DNA of 14,128 nucleotides from Hyphomicrobiaceae bacterium. GTDB lineage: Bacteria; Pseudomonadota; Alphaproteobacteria; Rhizobiales; Hyphomicrobiaceae. Of this stretch, positions 1 to 6,455 are shown one piece after another; within the stretch, counting starts at the first letter, position 1; every line of letters begins with the position of its first letter. The translations under genes and the position numbers were made by a program. The stretch covers positions 1-14,128 of the forward strand of contig JAFMSC010000058.1 in assembly GCA_017353825.1 (NCBI GenBank), read 5' to 3'. The notes under the pieces are model-generated. The model searched no databases and was not told the DNA's origin. It worked only from the letters and a program-made list of their open reading frames with translations.

Positions 1-343
1 TCGGCCTCGTTCTGGTCGGCCATCAGCGCCTGCCGAGGCCCATCGCTGCCCAAAGATTTCGCCTTCGCTGTCCGCAAATCCGACGCACGACAACGACCGC
101 GTTGCCGCGCGCCTGGAGCGGGGGTGTGGCGCCTGTCGATCACCGGTTTCGACGACCTCGACATGATCGCCGACATCGAGCCCCCGCTCGCCAGGGTGCG
201 CGTGCCGTCGCGGGAGATCGGCGAGCGCGTCGCACAGTTCTTGACGGCGCGGATCGAAGGGCGTGCGGTTACCGGGATCGTCGAGCTGACGACGACCCTG
301 GGTCATACACAGCTCGACGACGCCGGCTCCGCCAGTGCCATAG
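1..343 (+). pseudogene. LacI/GalR-family transcriptional regulator, C-terminal remnant with frameshifts
   Basis: Frame +1 from about 133 reads LSITGFDDLD, then EPPLARVRVPSREIGERVAQ, then ARIEGR and VELTTTL. This is the typical end of the LacI/GalR effector-binding domain. Two breaks are visible. The preceding piece, NDRVAARLERG (92-124), resembles the CSND..A...EA.RRG segment but lies in frame +2, and a few residues before LSITGF seem to be missing. After TTTL (ends 300) an extra G at about 301 shifts the frame. Removing it gives LVIHSSTTPAPPVP and a stop at 341-343, a normal-looking family tail; as it stands, translation runs on to 420 and overlaps the end of the CoA-transferase gene. The N-terminal HTH lies outside the window. 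In function it would have repressed or activated the adjacent catabolic genes. Sequencing error cannot be excluded for the single-base shift, but two breaks favour true decay. Confidence 0.7.
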
Positions 344-400
344 CCGTAAACGGGGCTGCCGATCGAGAGGTCCAACCGGCGCCCGGGACCTGTCTTGCCG

Positions 401-1606
401 CTACTCGTCCAAGAGCTTGACCACGCCGGCCTTGGCCAGAGCGTCGATCTCCATGCTGGCGAAGCCGAGCTCTGCGAGGATCTCTGCCGTCTGCGCCCCG
501 AGGCGCTGCGGCGGCAGACGCACCTCGGCGGCCCGCCCGTCATAGAGCACCGGGTGGTTGACCAGCGTGACAGGGGCCGCCGTGGCGCCCGCGCCACGCA
601 CGGTGACGAACGCCTTCATGTGCCTGACCTGCGGGTCGTCAACGATCTGCGCGTAGTCCTGCACGGGGGCAAGCCAGATCTTGAGCGGCTCCATGAGCCT
701 CACCCATTCCGCGGTCGTTCTGGTCAGGAGGCGCTCCGCGATGAGGTCCCCGATCTCGTCCTGTTTGCTCCAGGTGTCCTTGTTGTTGTAGTCGGCGAGC
801 CTCGGCTCACCGATGGCCTCGGCGATGGCGGGCAAAGGTGAGAGCGACAGCGCAAGGTGACCGTCGCGGGTCTGGTAGACCCCGTAGGGTGCCGCGTAAT
901 ACCAGCCGCCGACGTGGCGGAAGGCGCTGACCGACCTCGGCTTCTCGGCCGCGTTGAGCCAGGCGACGAGCGATTCTGCCTGCAGGTCGAGCGCAGCCTG
1001 CATCAGGCTCACATCGACCCGGCAGCCCTGGCCTGTGCGCTGCCGCCGAACGATTGCCGCGAGGATGCCCATGGCAAACAGGGCGGCGCCGTGATGGTCG
1101 ATGACCGACACGCCGGCCGGGCGTGGGCCGTTATGCGCCTGTCCGGTGATGGTCATCATTCCGAACAGTGCCTGGGCCAAAAGGTCCTGGCCCGGCTTCT
1201 CGCGGTAGGGACCATCAGGCCCGTATCCGGTCGCTGAGGCAAAGATGATGGCGGGCTTGCGCCGCTTCAGCACCTCGTAGCCAAAGCCCAGCTTCTCAAA
1301 CACCCCCGGCCGGAAGTTCTCGGCCACGACGTCGGCGGTGTCGATCAGGCGCATGGCGATCTGCTTGCCCGCCTCGGATTTGAGATCGATCGCCACGTTG
1401 CGCTTATTGCGGTTGGCGCAGGTGTGCAGCATGCCCTGGCCATCGCTCCACACGTCGCCGCTGCTCCAGCGCCGCTGCCAGGCACCCTCCGTCGCTTCGA
1501 TCGAGATTACATCGGCGCCGAGATCAGCGAGCGCCTGGATCCCCATCGGGCCGAGCAGAAAGTGATTGAAGCTGACGACCCGGATTCCCTTCAGGAGATC
1601 GAGCAT
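401..1606 (-). CDS. CaiB/BaiF (family III) CoA-transferase
   Basis: A 401-residue protein, the usual length for family III CoA-transferases, which move CoA between acyl-CoA and a free carboxylic acid through an aspartyl-CoA anhydride on the enzyme. Visible family hallmarks are the N-terminal LKGIRVVSFNHFLLGPMG, then ADLGADVISIE, the ANRNKRNVAIDLKS block (residues 64-77), ENFRPGV (96-102), and PGQDLLAQA, in which Asp141 is the expected catalytic nucleophile. VDVSLMQAAL is the usual region after the active site. It is cytosolic. It starts 7 nt after the stop of the DapA-like lyase gene with no obvious Shine-Dalgarno sequence, so translational coupling in one operon is likely. It is probably the CoA-activating step of the pathway. 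The donor and acceptor acids cannot be deduced; CaiB, Frc and mesaconyl or succinyl transferases share this fold. Confidence 0.93.
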   Translation of the reverse strand: MLDLLKGIRVVSFNHFLLGPMGIQALADLGADVISIEATEGAWQRRWSSGDVWSDGQGMLHTCANRNKRNVAIDLKSEAGKQIAMRLIDTADVVAENFRPGVFEKLGFGYEVLKRRKPAIIFASATGYGPDGPYREKPGQDLLAQALFGMMTITGQAHNGPRPAGVSVIDHHGAALFAMGILAAIVRRQRTGQGCRVDVSLMQAALDLQAESLVAWLNAAEKPRSVSAFRHVGGWYYAAPYGVYQTRDGHLALSLSPLPAIAEAIGEPRLADYNNKDTWSKQDEIGDLIAERLLTRTTAEWVRLMEPLKIWLAPVQDYAQIVDDPQVRHMKAFVTVRGAGATAAPVTLVNHPVLYDGRAAEVRLPPQRLGAQTAEILAELGFASMEIDALAKAGVVKLLDE

Positions 1607-1613
1607 GCGGGGT

Positions 1614-2579
1614 CTATTCGGCCGCCTGCACCAGAGCGCTGTCAGGCCCGATCCCGGCCTGGTCGAGGGCGGACCTCAGGCGCTTGATCTCCGCCGGCGG
1701 CAGCTTGACGAGCGGCGGGCGTACGACCGCGCGATTGAGCCGGCCGAGAAGGACCAGGCATTCCTTCATGCGGTTGTGCATATCAAGGAAGGGTGGCGCG
1801 TAGAAGGCCTGCTGGACCGGATAGAGCCGGTCGTTGATGCGCTGTGCGCGGCTCAGATCCTTAGCCTTGACCGCCTCGAATAGCGCGACCTGGAGGTCGG
1901 CCACGACGCTGCCCGCGCCGGACAGGAGACCGTTGGCGCCCATCGCAAGGGACGCCATCAACCAGGTGCTGTGGGTCGTCAGCACGGTGACAGGGCGTTC
2001 GAGGCCCTGCAGCGTGCGGATGTGGCGCTCGTGGAGCTGGGGATCGGCGCACCAGTCCTTGATGGCGCGAATATTCGGGACCTCATCGACCAGCTTCATC
2101 AGCGTGTCGAAGGGATAGGCGAGACCAGATGCTACCGGATATTGGAACAGGATGAGCGGCAGGTCGGTGGCGTCGGCGATGGTCTTGAAGTGGGTCAGGG
2201 CCATCTCGGGACGCAGCTGGCCGCCCATCGACATGCTGTTGGGCGGGAACACCAGTAACGCGGACGCGCCCTCCGCCTCGGCCATGCGCGCGATGCGGGC
2301 GGCTTCAAGGCTGCCGTCGGCGTAGACGCCGCTGATCAGCGGGAGGTCATCGCCGACCTCGGTCAGAGAGATGGCAAGGATGCGTTTCTGCTCCTCGAAG
2401 GTGCAGGCATGGACCTCAGAGGCATGGCCGTTGACGGTGATGGCCGAGATGCCGCGCGTGCCGGCGACGTGGGCCAGGTGGCGGCGCGACTCCGTCTCAT
2501 CGATGGACATGTCATCGGCAAAGGCGAGCAGTGTGGCCGGAATGACGCCCGCCGGAAGATAGTGCTTGAAGCGTCCCAT
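1614..2579 (-). CDS. DapA/N-acetylneuraminate lyase superfamily aldolase or dehydratase
   Basis: A 321-residue class I TIM-barrel lyase. The ATG at 2577-2579 is chosen because homology begins at once (MGRFKHYLPAGVIPATLLAF) and GGGAGAGA-like purines (GGGAGAGA, 2587-2594 on the other strand) sit 7 nt upstream. A longer open frame to 2774 would be a low-complexity Trp/Arg extension that reads through the 12-bp repeats. The Schiff-base lysine is Lys174 in IRAIKDW and the conserved tyrosine is Tyr147 in ILFQYP. The usual GTTGE loop is replaced by VNGHASEVHA (49-58), so the Thr-Thr pair of true dihydrodipicolinate synthase is absent. It is therefore unlikely to be the lysine-pathway DapA and more likely acts on a 2-keto acid in catabolism. 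It lies between the hydratase (151-nt gap upstream) and the CoA-transferase (7-nt gap downstream). The exact reaction is unknown. Confidence 0.88.
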   Translation of the reverse strand: MGRFKHYLPAGVIPATLLAFADDMSIDETESRRHLAHVAGTRGISAITVNGHASEVHACTFEEQKRILAISLTEVGDDLPLISGVYADGSLEAARIARMAEAEGASALLVFPPNSMSMGGQLRPEMALTHFKTIADATDLPLILFQYPVASGLAYPFDTLMKLVDEVPNIRAIKDWCADPQLHERHIRTLQGLERPVTVLTTHSTWLMASLAMGANGLLSGAGSVVADLQVALFEAVKAKDLSRAQRINDRLYPVQQAFYAPPFLDMHNRMKECLVLLGRLNRAVVRPPLVKLPPAEIKRLRSALDQAGIGPDSALVQAAE

Positions 2580-2630
2580 TGGCGTGTCTCTCCCATCGAC
2601 ATCTTGGCGCGACGCTATCATTGCCGCCAG

Positions 2631-2690
2631 TCGCCAGACAAGGCGCCAGACAAGGCGCCAGATACGAGGGCAGGCAAGGTGCCAGACAAG
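2631..2690. repeat. 12-bp tandem repeat, five units
   Basis: Five consecutive 12-bp units: tcgccagacaag, gcgccagacaag, gcgccagatacg, agggcaggcaag and gtgccagacaag. Units 1, 2 and 5 are nearly identical; 3 and 4 have drifted. The array fills the middle of the 151-nt gap between the hydratase stop and the lyase start. At its right edge GACAA/TTGTC form an inverted pair (2685-2699). It could be a row of protein-binding sites, an mRNA structure between cistrons, or simple slippage. Confidence 0.8.
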
Positions 2691-2730
2691 ACCATTGTCC
2701 AATCGCTTAGCTGGCCGTCGAGAGCTGCCT

Positions 2731-3516
2731 TTAGCGGTGCTCGAACCGAGGCGGTTCCTTGGCGAAGAATGCACGGACGCCCTCCGCGCAGTCCTCGGAT
2801 GCGAACACCTTGTCGCTCAGCGCCAACGTGGCCCGCACGCCGGCCTCCTCCGAGGTATCCAGCGCCATGTCGATAGACTGCTTGCACATCTGCAAAGCGA
2901 CGCTCGGCTTGCCCGCGAGCCTGCGCGCCATCTCGAGCGCCGTCATCACCGCCTCGCCCTTGCGGACGATCCGGTTGATGAGACCCCAGGACAATGCCGT
3001 CTCCGCCGGCAGTGGATCGCCGAAGAACATCATCTCCTTGGCGCGCGCCTCGCCCACGCGGCGTGTAACCCGGATCGTGCCTCCGCTGCCGGGGAAGACG
3101 CCAAGATTAATCTCCGGGAGCGCCACTTGGATGCCGGCCTCCGCCACGATAAGGTCGCAGCACACGGCGAGCTCAAGACCGCCGCCGTAGGCCAATCCAT
3201 TGAGGGCGGCGATCGTCGGCTTTGGGAAGTCGTCGACGCGGCTGTAGGCCTCGTTCTCCAAAGCCAGTTTGGTCGGGACCACCGTGCCGGCGGTCATCAT
3301 CCGCGGGAACTCCTTGACGTCGGAGCCCGCACAGAAGGCCTTGGTGCCGGAGCCGGTCAGCACCATGACGCGGACCGCAGCATTAGCTGCCAGCCTTGCC
3401 ACGAGCGCATTGAGATGGCTGGTCAGCTCCAGCGTGACAAGATTGAGGGGCGGGTTGTTGAGCGTGACAAGTGCAACACCGTTCTCGACCGTACACAGCA
3501 CCGGGTCAGCAGACAT
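2731..3516 (-). CDS. Enoyl-CoA hydratase/isomerase (crotonase) family protein
   Basis: A 261-residue crotonase-fold enzyme, the family's usual length. The oxyanion-hole segments are both present: CAGSDVKEF (62-70) and LAYGGGLELA (108-117). The two glutamates needed for hydratase chemistry are kept: Glu115 in GGGLELA and Glu135 in ALPEINLGVFPGSGGT. Hydration of a trans-2-enoyl-CoA is therefore plausible, although family members also do isomerase, dehalogenase or lyase reactions. The start at 3514-3516 has GGAGGA 8 nt upstream (3525-3530 on the complementary strand). It is the first gene of the minus-strand group and faces the SDR gene across a 178-bp divergent spacer with a LacI-type operator. 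Cytosolic; substrate not identifiable. Confidence 0.93.
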   Translation of the reverse strand: MSADPVLCTVENGVALVTLNNPPLNLVTLELTSHLNALVARLAANAAVRVMVLTGSGTKAFCAGSDVKEFPRMMTAGTVVPTKLALENEAYSRVDDFPKPTIAALNGLAYGGGLELAVCCDLIVAEAGIQVALPEINLGVFPGSGGTIRVTRRVGEARAKEMMFFGDPLPAETALSWGLINRIVRKGEAVMTALEMARRLAGKPSVALQMCKQSIDMALDTSEEAGVRATLALSDKVFASEDCAEGVRAFFAKEPPRFEHR

Positions 3517-3550
3517 GATCCGCGTCCTCCGTCATTGACCTTTGAATGGA

Positions 3551-3566
3551 ATGAGAGCGCTTTCGT
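3551..3566. promoter_or_regulatory. Candidate LacI-family operator in divergent spacer
   Basis: atgagagcgctttcgt is a near-palindrome centred on CG; the half-sites atgagagc and acgaaagc match at 6 of 8 positions. This is the classic LacI/GalR-family operator pattern (GAAAGCGCTTTC type). It lies about 35 bp upstream of the hydratase start, 129 bp before the SDR start, and next to TTGACC (3535-3540), a possible -35 for the SDR direction. The remnant of a LacI-family regulator at the left end fits. The site is seen; the function is inferred. Confidence 0.5.
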
Positions 3567-3610
3567 TGCTGTTTGTACAGGGGCTCGACCAAGGCTGGCA
3601 CGGGACTGGC

Positions 3611-3657
3611 GCGGGCAGCGCAATATCAGGGTGCGTCCTGGCGGGAGCAGCGATATC
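3611..3657. repeat. Imperfect 17-nt direct repeat upstream of the SDR gene
   Basis: gcgggcagcgcaatatc (3611-3627) recurs as gcgggagcagcgatatc (3641-3657). They differ by one inserted and one missing base, and start 30 bp apart, close to three helical turns. The pair lies between the LacI-type operator and the SDR start. It may be a second activator or repressor binding pair; no known consensus is recognised. Confidence 0.5.
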
Positions 3658-3694
3658 CTCCACCGAAACCCCATCCCGCGCACAAGGCCCGCTC

Positions 3695-4465
3695 ATGTAT
3701 GGTTTGCAGGGACGCACGGCAATCGTAACTGGCGCCGCCCATGGTATTGGCCGCGCGATTGCCATGAGGCTTGCCGCCGAGGGCTGTGACATTGGCATTT
3801 TCGATCGCGACCAGAAGGCCGCGGAGGCGAGCGCCACCGCAATTCGCACGACCGGACGAAAGGTCACCCTGGTTGCCGGCGATGTTTCGTTGAAGGAGGA
3901 CGTGAGAAGGGGGATCGGAGCACTGATGAGTGAGCTGGGCTCCATCGACATTCTCGTTAACAACGCCGGCATCTGCCGCATCGGTAGTCTGCTCGACATG
4001 AAGGACGAGGATTGGACGTCCACTTTCGGCGTCAACGTCGACGGCTTGTTCCACGTCTCGCGGGCGGTGGTGCCGCAGATGATCGCGTGCCGTTCAGGGT
4101 CGGTCGTCAACATAGCGTCGTGGATGGGGAAATCGGCCGTTGCTGAGTACGGAGCCTACTGCGCGTCAAAATTCGCGGTGGTGGCATTGACACAGGCGAT
4201 GTCAGCCGAAGTCGGCGAGTTCGGGGTGCGCGTCAATGCGGTGGCGCCAGGGCTGATCGTCAACACCAAGATGCGCGACGAGTCCGAAATTGATCGGCAA
4301 CGCCAGGGGCTTGCGACGGCCGCAGATCGCGCCAAGTCCATTCCACTGCGGCGGCCAGGGGTGCCGAACGATATCGCGAACGCGGTCGCTTTCCTTGCAT
4401 CCGATCAGGCGGGTTACATCACGGGCGAGACCATCGGTATCACTGGCGGGCTGTGGAACGACTGA
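3695..4465 (+). CDS. Short-chain dehydrogenase/reductase (classical SDR), NAD-type
   Basis: A 256-residue classical SDR, an NAD(P)-dependent alcohol/ketone oxidoreductase. The start is set at ATG 3695 because the Rossmann fold begins at once (MYGLQGRTAIVTGAAHGIG); the open frame runs back to 3542, but that stretch contains the operator and repeats and does not look coding. Visible motifs: cofactor glycine motif TGAAHGIG (12-19), NNAG (89-92), catalytic Asn114, Ser142 in NIAS, and Tyr155/Lys159 in YCASK, followed by PG after the active site. Asp37 at the end of beta-2 (IFDRD) points to NAD(H) over NADP(H). The C-terminal ITGETIGITGG is typical. It is divergent from the hydratase and probably co-regulated; it likely oxidises a hydroxy intermediate. 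Substrate unknown. Confidence 0.93.
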   Translation: MYGLQGRTAIVTGAAHGIGRAIAMRLAAEGCDIGIFDRDQKAAEASATAIRTTGRKVTLVAGDVSLKEDVRRGIGALMSELGSIDILVNNAGICRIGSLLDMKDEDWTSTFGVNVDGLFHVSRAVVPQMIACRSGSVVNIASWMGKSAVAEYGAYCASKFAVVALTQAMSAEVGEFGVRVNAVAPGLIVNTKMRDESEIDRQRQGLATAADRAKSIPLRRPGVPNDIANAVAFLASDQAGYITGETIGITGGLWND

Positions 4466-4510
4466 GGGGCGGTGAGGCCGATGTCGAGGGAACGTGCTCC
4501 CTGACATACG

Positions 4511-4540
4511 ACGAAGGCCGTCATAAGAGGCAGCCTTCGT
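4511..4540. terminator. Inverted repeat between convergent genes, possible terminator
   Basis: acgaaggc (4511-4518) and gccttcgt (4533-4540) form a perfect 8-bp stem with a 14-nt loop. It sits in the 93-bp gap between the SDR stop (4465) and the end of the hydrolase gene (4559). Position suits a bidirectional terminator, but there is no T-tract on either side, so the call is weak. Confidence 0.35.
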
Positions 4541-4558
4541 GCGTGGATCTGCCGGATC

Positions 4559-5563
4559 TCAGATCGCCGGGCTCCAGGCGACCATGGTCTCGCGATATCC
4601 GGTCGGGGTTTTTTCGATGTAGGCTCGCGACGGGAAAGGATAGTGGAAACCTTGCACCATCATGCGCTCGCTCGCCAGCATGTCGTAAATCTTGCGGCGG
4701 GTCGCCTCCGCCATGTTGGGATCCTGGTCGTACATAGCGTGCCAACCGGGATTGCGCACGAACAAGGGTGTGTGCGTGACGTCGGCCTGCACGAAAACCT
4801 TGTCGGTGCCGGCGGCGATAACGAACGAATTGTGCCCGGGCGTGTGGCCGTAGGTGGCAAGCGAAATAATGCCGGGTGCCAGCTCCTTGTCCGGTTGATA
4901 GCGCGTGACCTTGCGGCCGAGCGCATCGAACACGCGGCGCAGCCCCGCGAACACCGTCTTCATGCGCTCGCTTGTCTGCTTAGCCATCTCGGCGTCGTCC
5001 ATGAAGTAGAGCCACTCCGCCTCCGGAACCAGGATCTCGGCGTTGGGGAAGGCCGGCTTGTCGTCGGCCGTCAGCAGGCCGTTGATGTGGTCGCCATGGA
5101 AATGCGAGATGATCACCATGTCGACTTGGTTGCGATCGATACCCGCAGCCTTGAGGTTGTTCTGGAACTGGCCGGTCATGCCCTTGCTGCGCTCGAAGTT
5201 GGCTTCCCCCGTGCCGGTATCCATGACCACCAGCTTGGCTCCGGTATTCACGACAATGGGCGTGTAGGGGGTCACGTACTCGTCCGGAGCCGCTTGCATG
5301 AAGGCTGCAGCCGCCAGACCCTCGTTCACCTCCTCGCGCGTCTTGTTGGCGACGAAGCCATCGGGGAACCTGAAACGAGTGACACCGTCGGTTGCCACCG
5401 TAATTTCATGCGTTCCGACTTTGTAGCGATACCAACCGGCATTCTGGGTGCCGATCGGAGGCGCTGCACTGCGGGCAGGCGTTGCAGAGAATGGTGCCAA
5501 CGCCGCCGTGCCAGCAACGGCAGCCGCTCCAGTCAGCAAACTTCGGCGATCGAGCTCGATCAT
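4559..5563 (-). CDS. Tat-exported MBL-fold metallo-hydrolase, methyl-parathion-hydrolase type
   Basis: A 334-residue protein. The ATG at 5561-5563 has GAGGA 5 nt upstream and places a twin-arginine signal at the N-terminus (LDRRSLLTGAAAVAGTAALA, then an Ala-rich region ending near ARSAAPP), so it is probably folded before export to the periplasm. The mature part is a complete binuclear metallo-beta-lactamase fold. Metal ligands are HFHGDH (His154, His156, Asp158, His159), His240 in YGHTPGH, Asp261 in VQADVTH and His307 in GFHYPF. These match the arrangement of methyl parathion hydrolase and related lactonase-like enzymes, including the VDMVIISH and PGIISLATYGHTPGH blocks. It is a hydrolase of an ester, lactone or phosphoester; the substrate is not readable. 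It is convergent with the SDR and has its own upstream region, so it may be regulated separately. Confidence 0.9.
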   Translation of the reverse strand: MIELDRRSLLTGAAAVAGTAALAPFSATPARSAAPPIGTQNAGWYRYKVGTHEITVATDGVTRFRFPDGFVANKTREEVNEGLAAAAFMQAAPDEYVTPYTPIVVNTGAKLVVMDTGTGEANFERSKGMTGQFQNNLKAAGIDRNQVDMVIISHFHGDHINGLLTADDKPAFPNAEILVPEAEWLYFMDDAEMAKQTSERMKTVFAGLRRVFDALGRKVTRYQPDKELAPGIISLATYGHTPGHNSFVIAAGTDKVFVQADVTHTPLFVRNPGWHAMYDQDPNMAEATRRKIYDMLASERMMVQGFHYPFPSRAYIEKTPTGYRETMVAWSPAI

Positions 5564-5657
5564 TGACGTCCTCACACAACTGGTTGTTCGGCGACGCACA
5601 TCCGTTGCACGCTCGCCGAGCTTACCCGAATGCTAGCGAATGTCCGGTGGGCTCGGA

Positions 5658-5842
5658 AGGCCTGACCTCGCACACGCGAATGGTAGCAAGAAATGTGCAC
5701 TCTGGGCTGGCGGTGCATATCCTCCCAACTGCTTCGAATTCCAGCGTACCTGCCAGGGCTTGGCCCCCTGGCAGCGACCCCGCAAGGGGGGCGTGGAAGG
5801 CTCCCGCGGGTCTGGTCGAAGCGCCCGCAGGTCTGACCTCGC
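5658..5842. repeat. Hairpin- and direct-repeat-rich non-coding block
   Basis: Several structures crowd here. An 8-bp perfect stem tgccaggg/ccctggca (5751-5758 and 5766-5773) is followed by cccc-GCAA-gggg (5778-5789) and the palindrome cccgcggg (5803-5810). cccgcgggtctg (5803-5814) recurs as cccgcaggtctg (5824-5835). aggcctgacctcgc (5658-5671) recurs as aggtctgacctcgc (5829-5842). Such GC-rich hairpins resemble REP-like intergenic elements of alphaproteobacteria; that is an inference. No open frame here looks like a real protein. Confidence 0.45.
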
Positions 5843-5896
5843 TGCGCCCGATGGTTACCGTCTTCCCGAGAAGGTCCGGCAGGTCGCAACCCCCGG

Positions 5897-6245
5897 GGTT
5901 CTGGACAAACGAAAGCCCAGAAGGGAGCTCTGGCATCGGAGGAGTTCACGGCGCGGCGCGAAGTACCTCTGAGGCTAGATCCAGGAACCGCCCGGACCAC
6001 GCGACGGGCGCATTCTCACGTTGTCCGGCCCGACCCATCCGTTGGCGCACCCCAATGGCGGCGGTTCCAATCGTCCTGCACCCATTGCGAGACGTCGCCC
6101 GTGCAGATCCGAGAGGCCGAACGCCTGGCGGAAGCGATCCCACGGGCGCTGTTCTGTCGGCGCTGAACGGGCGCCAGACTCTTGCTGAGCGTATCGCCCC
6201 GAAGGCCCAAGGCGCCGCAATCGCCAGGGTCGGCAGCCGACCTGT
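5897..6245 (-). pseudogene. Formylglycine-generating enzyme (FGE-sulfatase/SUMF1) family, decayed C-terminal half
   Basis: Reading the minus strand across frames recovers the family's motif order: RLPT (6239), AFGAI, TAPVGSLPP (6152-6126), AFGLSDLHG, then DVSQWVQDDWNRRHWGAPTD, ECARRVV, GGSWI, PQRYFAPRRE and finally LGFRLSRT (5920-5897). These match the known series RLPTEAEWE, PVGSFPPNAFGLYDMHG, NVWEWVQD, GAPTDGS, GDCSRRVVRGGSW, PRYLRSA and IGFRVART. Lesions can be placed: two bases missing near 6125, an extra C at 6097, a TGA at 6016-6018 where a GGA Gly is expected, one G missing near 5990, and a TAG at 5975-5977. The conserved Cys before RRVV survives (6010-6012). Nothing recognisable of the N-terminal half remains upstream. 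Intact members convert a sulfatase cysteine to formylglycine, or are uncharacterised relatives. This copy cannot make a functional protein. Confidence 0.8.
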
Positions 6246-6455
6246 TCGTGCAGGATGTCGGTTATCCGTCATCTGCCTCTCGCACCAATTTGGCTGCCCC
6301 ACGGAAGGGTCTCGATCCTTTTGCCTGCGCCAGGCGATATCGGTCATCAGTCAACGAAATATATGATCCCCAATTAACGTGCGTCTCACGCGGGGTTGCC
6401 TTGAAAGCGACGCAAACGGCGCAAAGAGGAAGCTCGCATTGGCAGATGACGGCCG
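6246..6455. other. Non-coding upstream region of the gsp operon
   Basis: This stretch separates the FGE-family remnant from gspE and shows no coding signal in any frame. It contains the only AT-rich patch nearby (6352-6377). TATGAT at 6362-6367 is a good -10 match, but no convincing -35 lies 16-18 bp upstream. A small cgtg/cacg hairpin is at 6379-6391. Leaders and the operon promoter most likely lie here. Confidence 0.5.
6362..6367 (+). promoter_or_regulatory. Possible -10 element of the gsp operon promoter
   Basis: TATGAT differs from TATAAT at one base and sits 88 nt before the gspE start in the only AT-rich stretch of the spacer. A matching -35 is not visible, so the promoter may need an activator or the match may be chance. 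Confidence 0.2.

Noticed and set aside
2631..2690. Short repeat array considered as a CRISPR or iteron origin
   Set aside because: Units are contiguous 12-mers without spacers and no cas or rep gene is near; kept only as a tandem repeat.
2580..2774. N-terminal extension of the DapA-like protein to the upstream start
   Set aside because: The extra 65 residues are translated largely from the 12-bp repeats (RLVWRLVWRL type) and lie upstream of a well-placed ribosome site and ATG.
2566..3789. Long plus-strand open frame of 407 codons across the hydratase gene
   Set aside because: It is antisense to a hydratase with all catalytic motifs; its translation is rich in Arg/His with no family pattern, as expected for a shadow frame in GC-rich DNA.
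4643..5566. Plus-strand open frame of 307 codons over the MBL-fold gene
   Set aside because: Antisense shadow of a gene with a Tat signal and a full set of metal ligands; the His/Val/Gly-rich product matches nothing.
5611..5621. Palindrome gctcgccgagc upstream of the MBL-fold gene as an operator
   Set aside because: Only 5-bp arms in very GC-rich DNA; too likely by chance to list as a feature.
5482..6366. Plus-strand open frame of 294 codons through the intergenic island
   Set aside because: It runs antisense through the hydrolase start, the hairpin block and the FGE-family remnant; the remnant on the opposite strand explains the sequence better.
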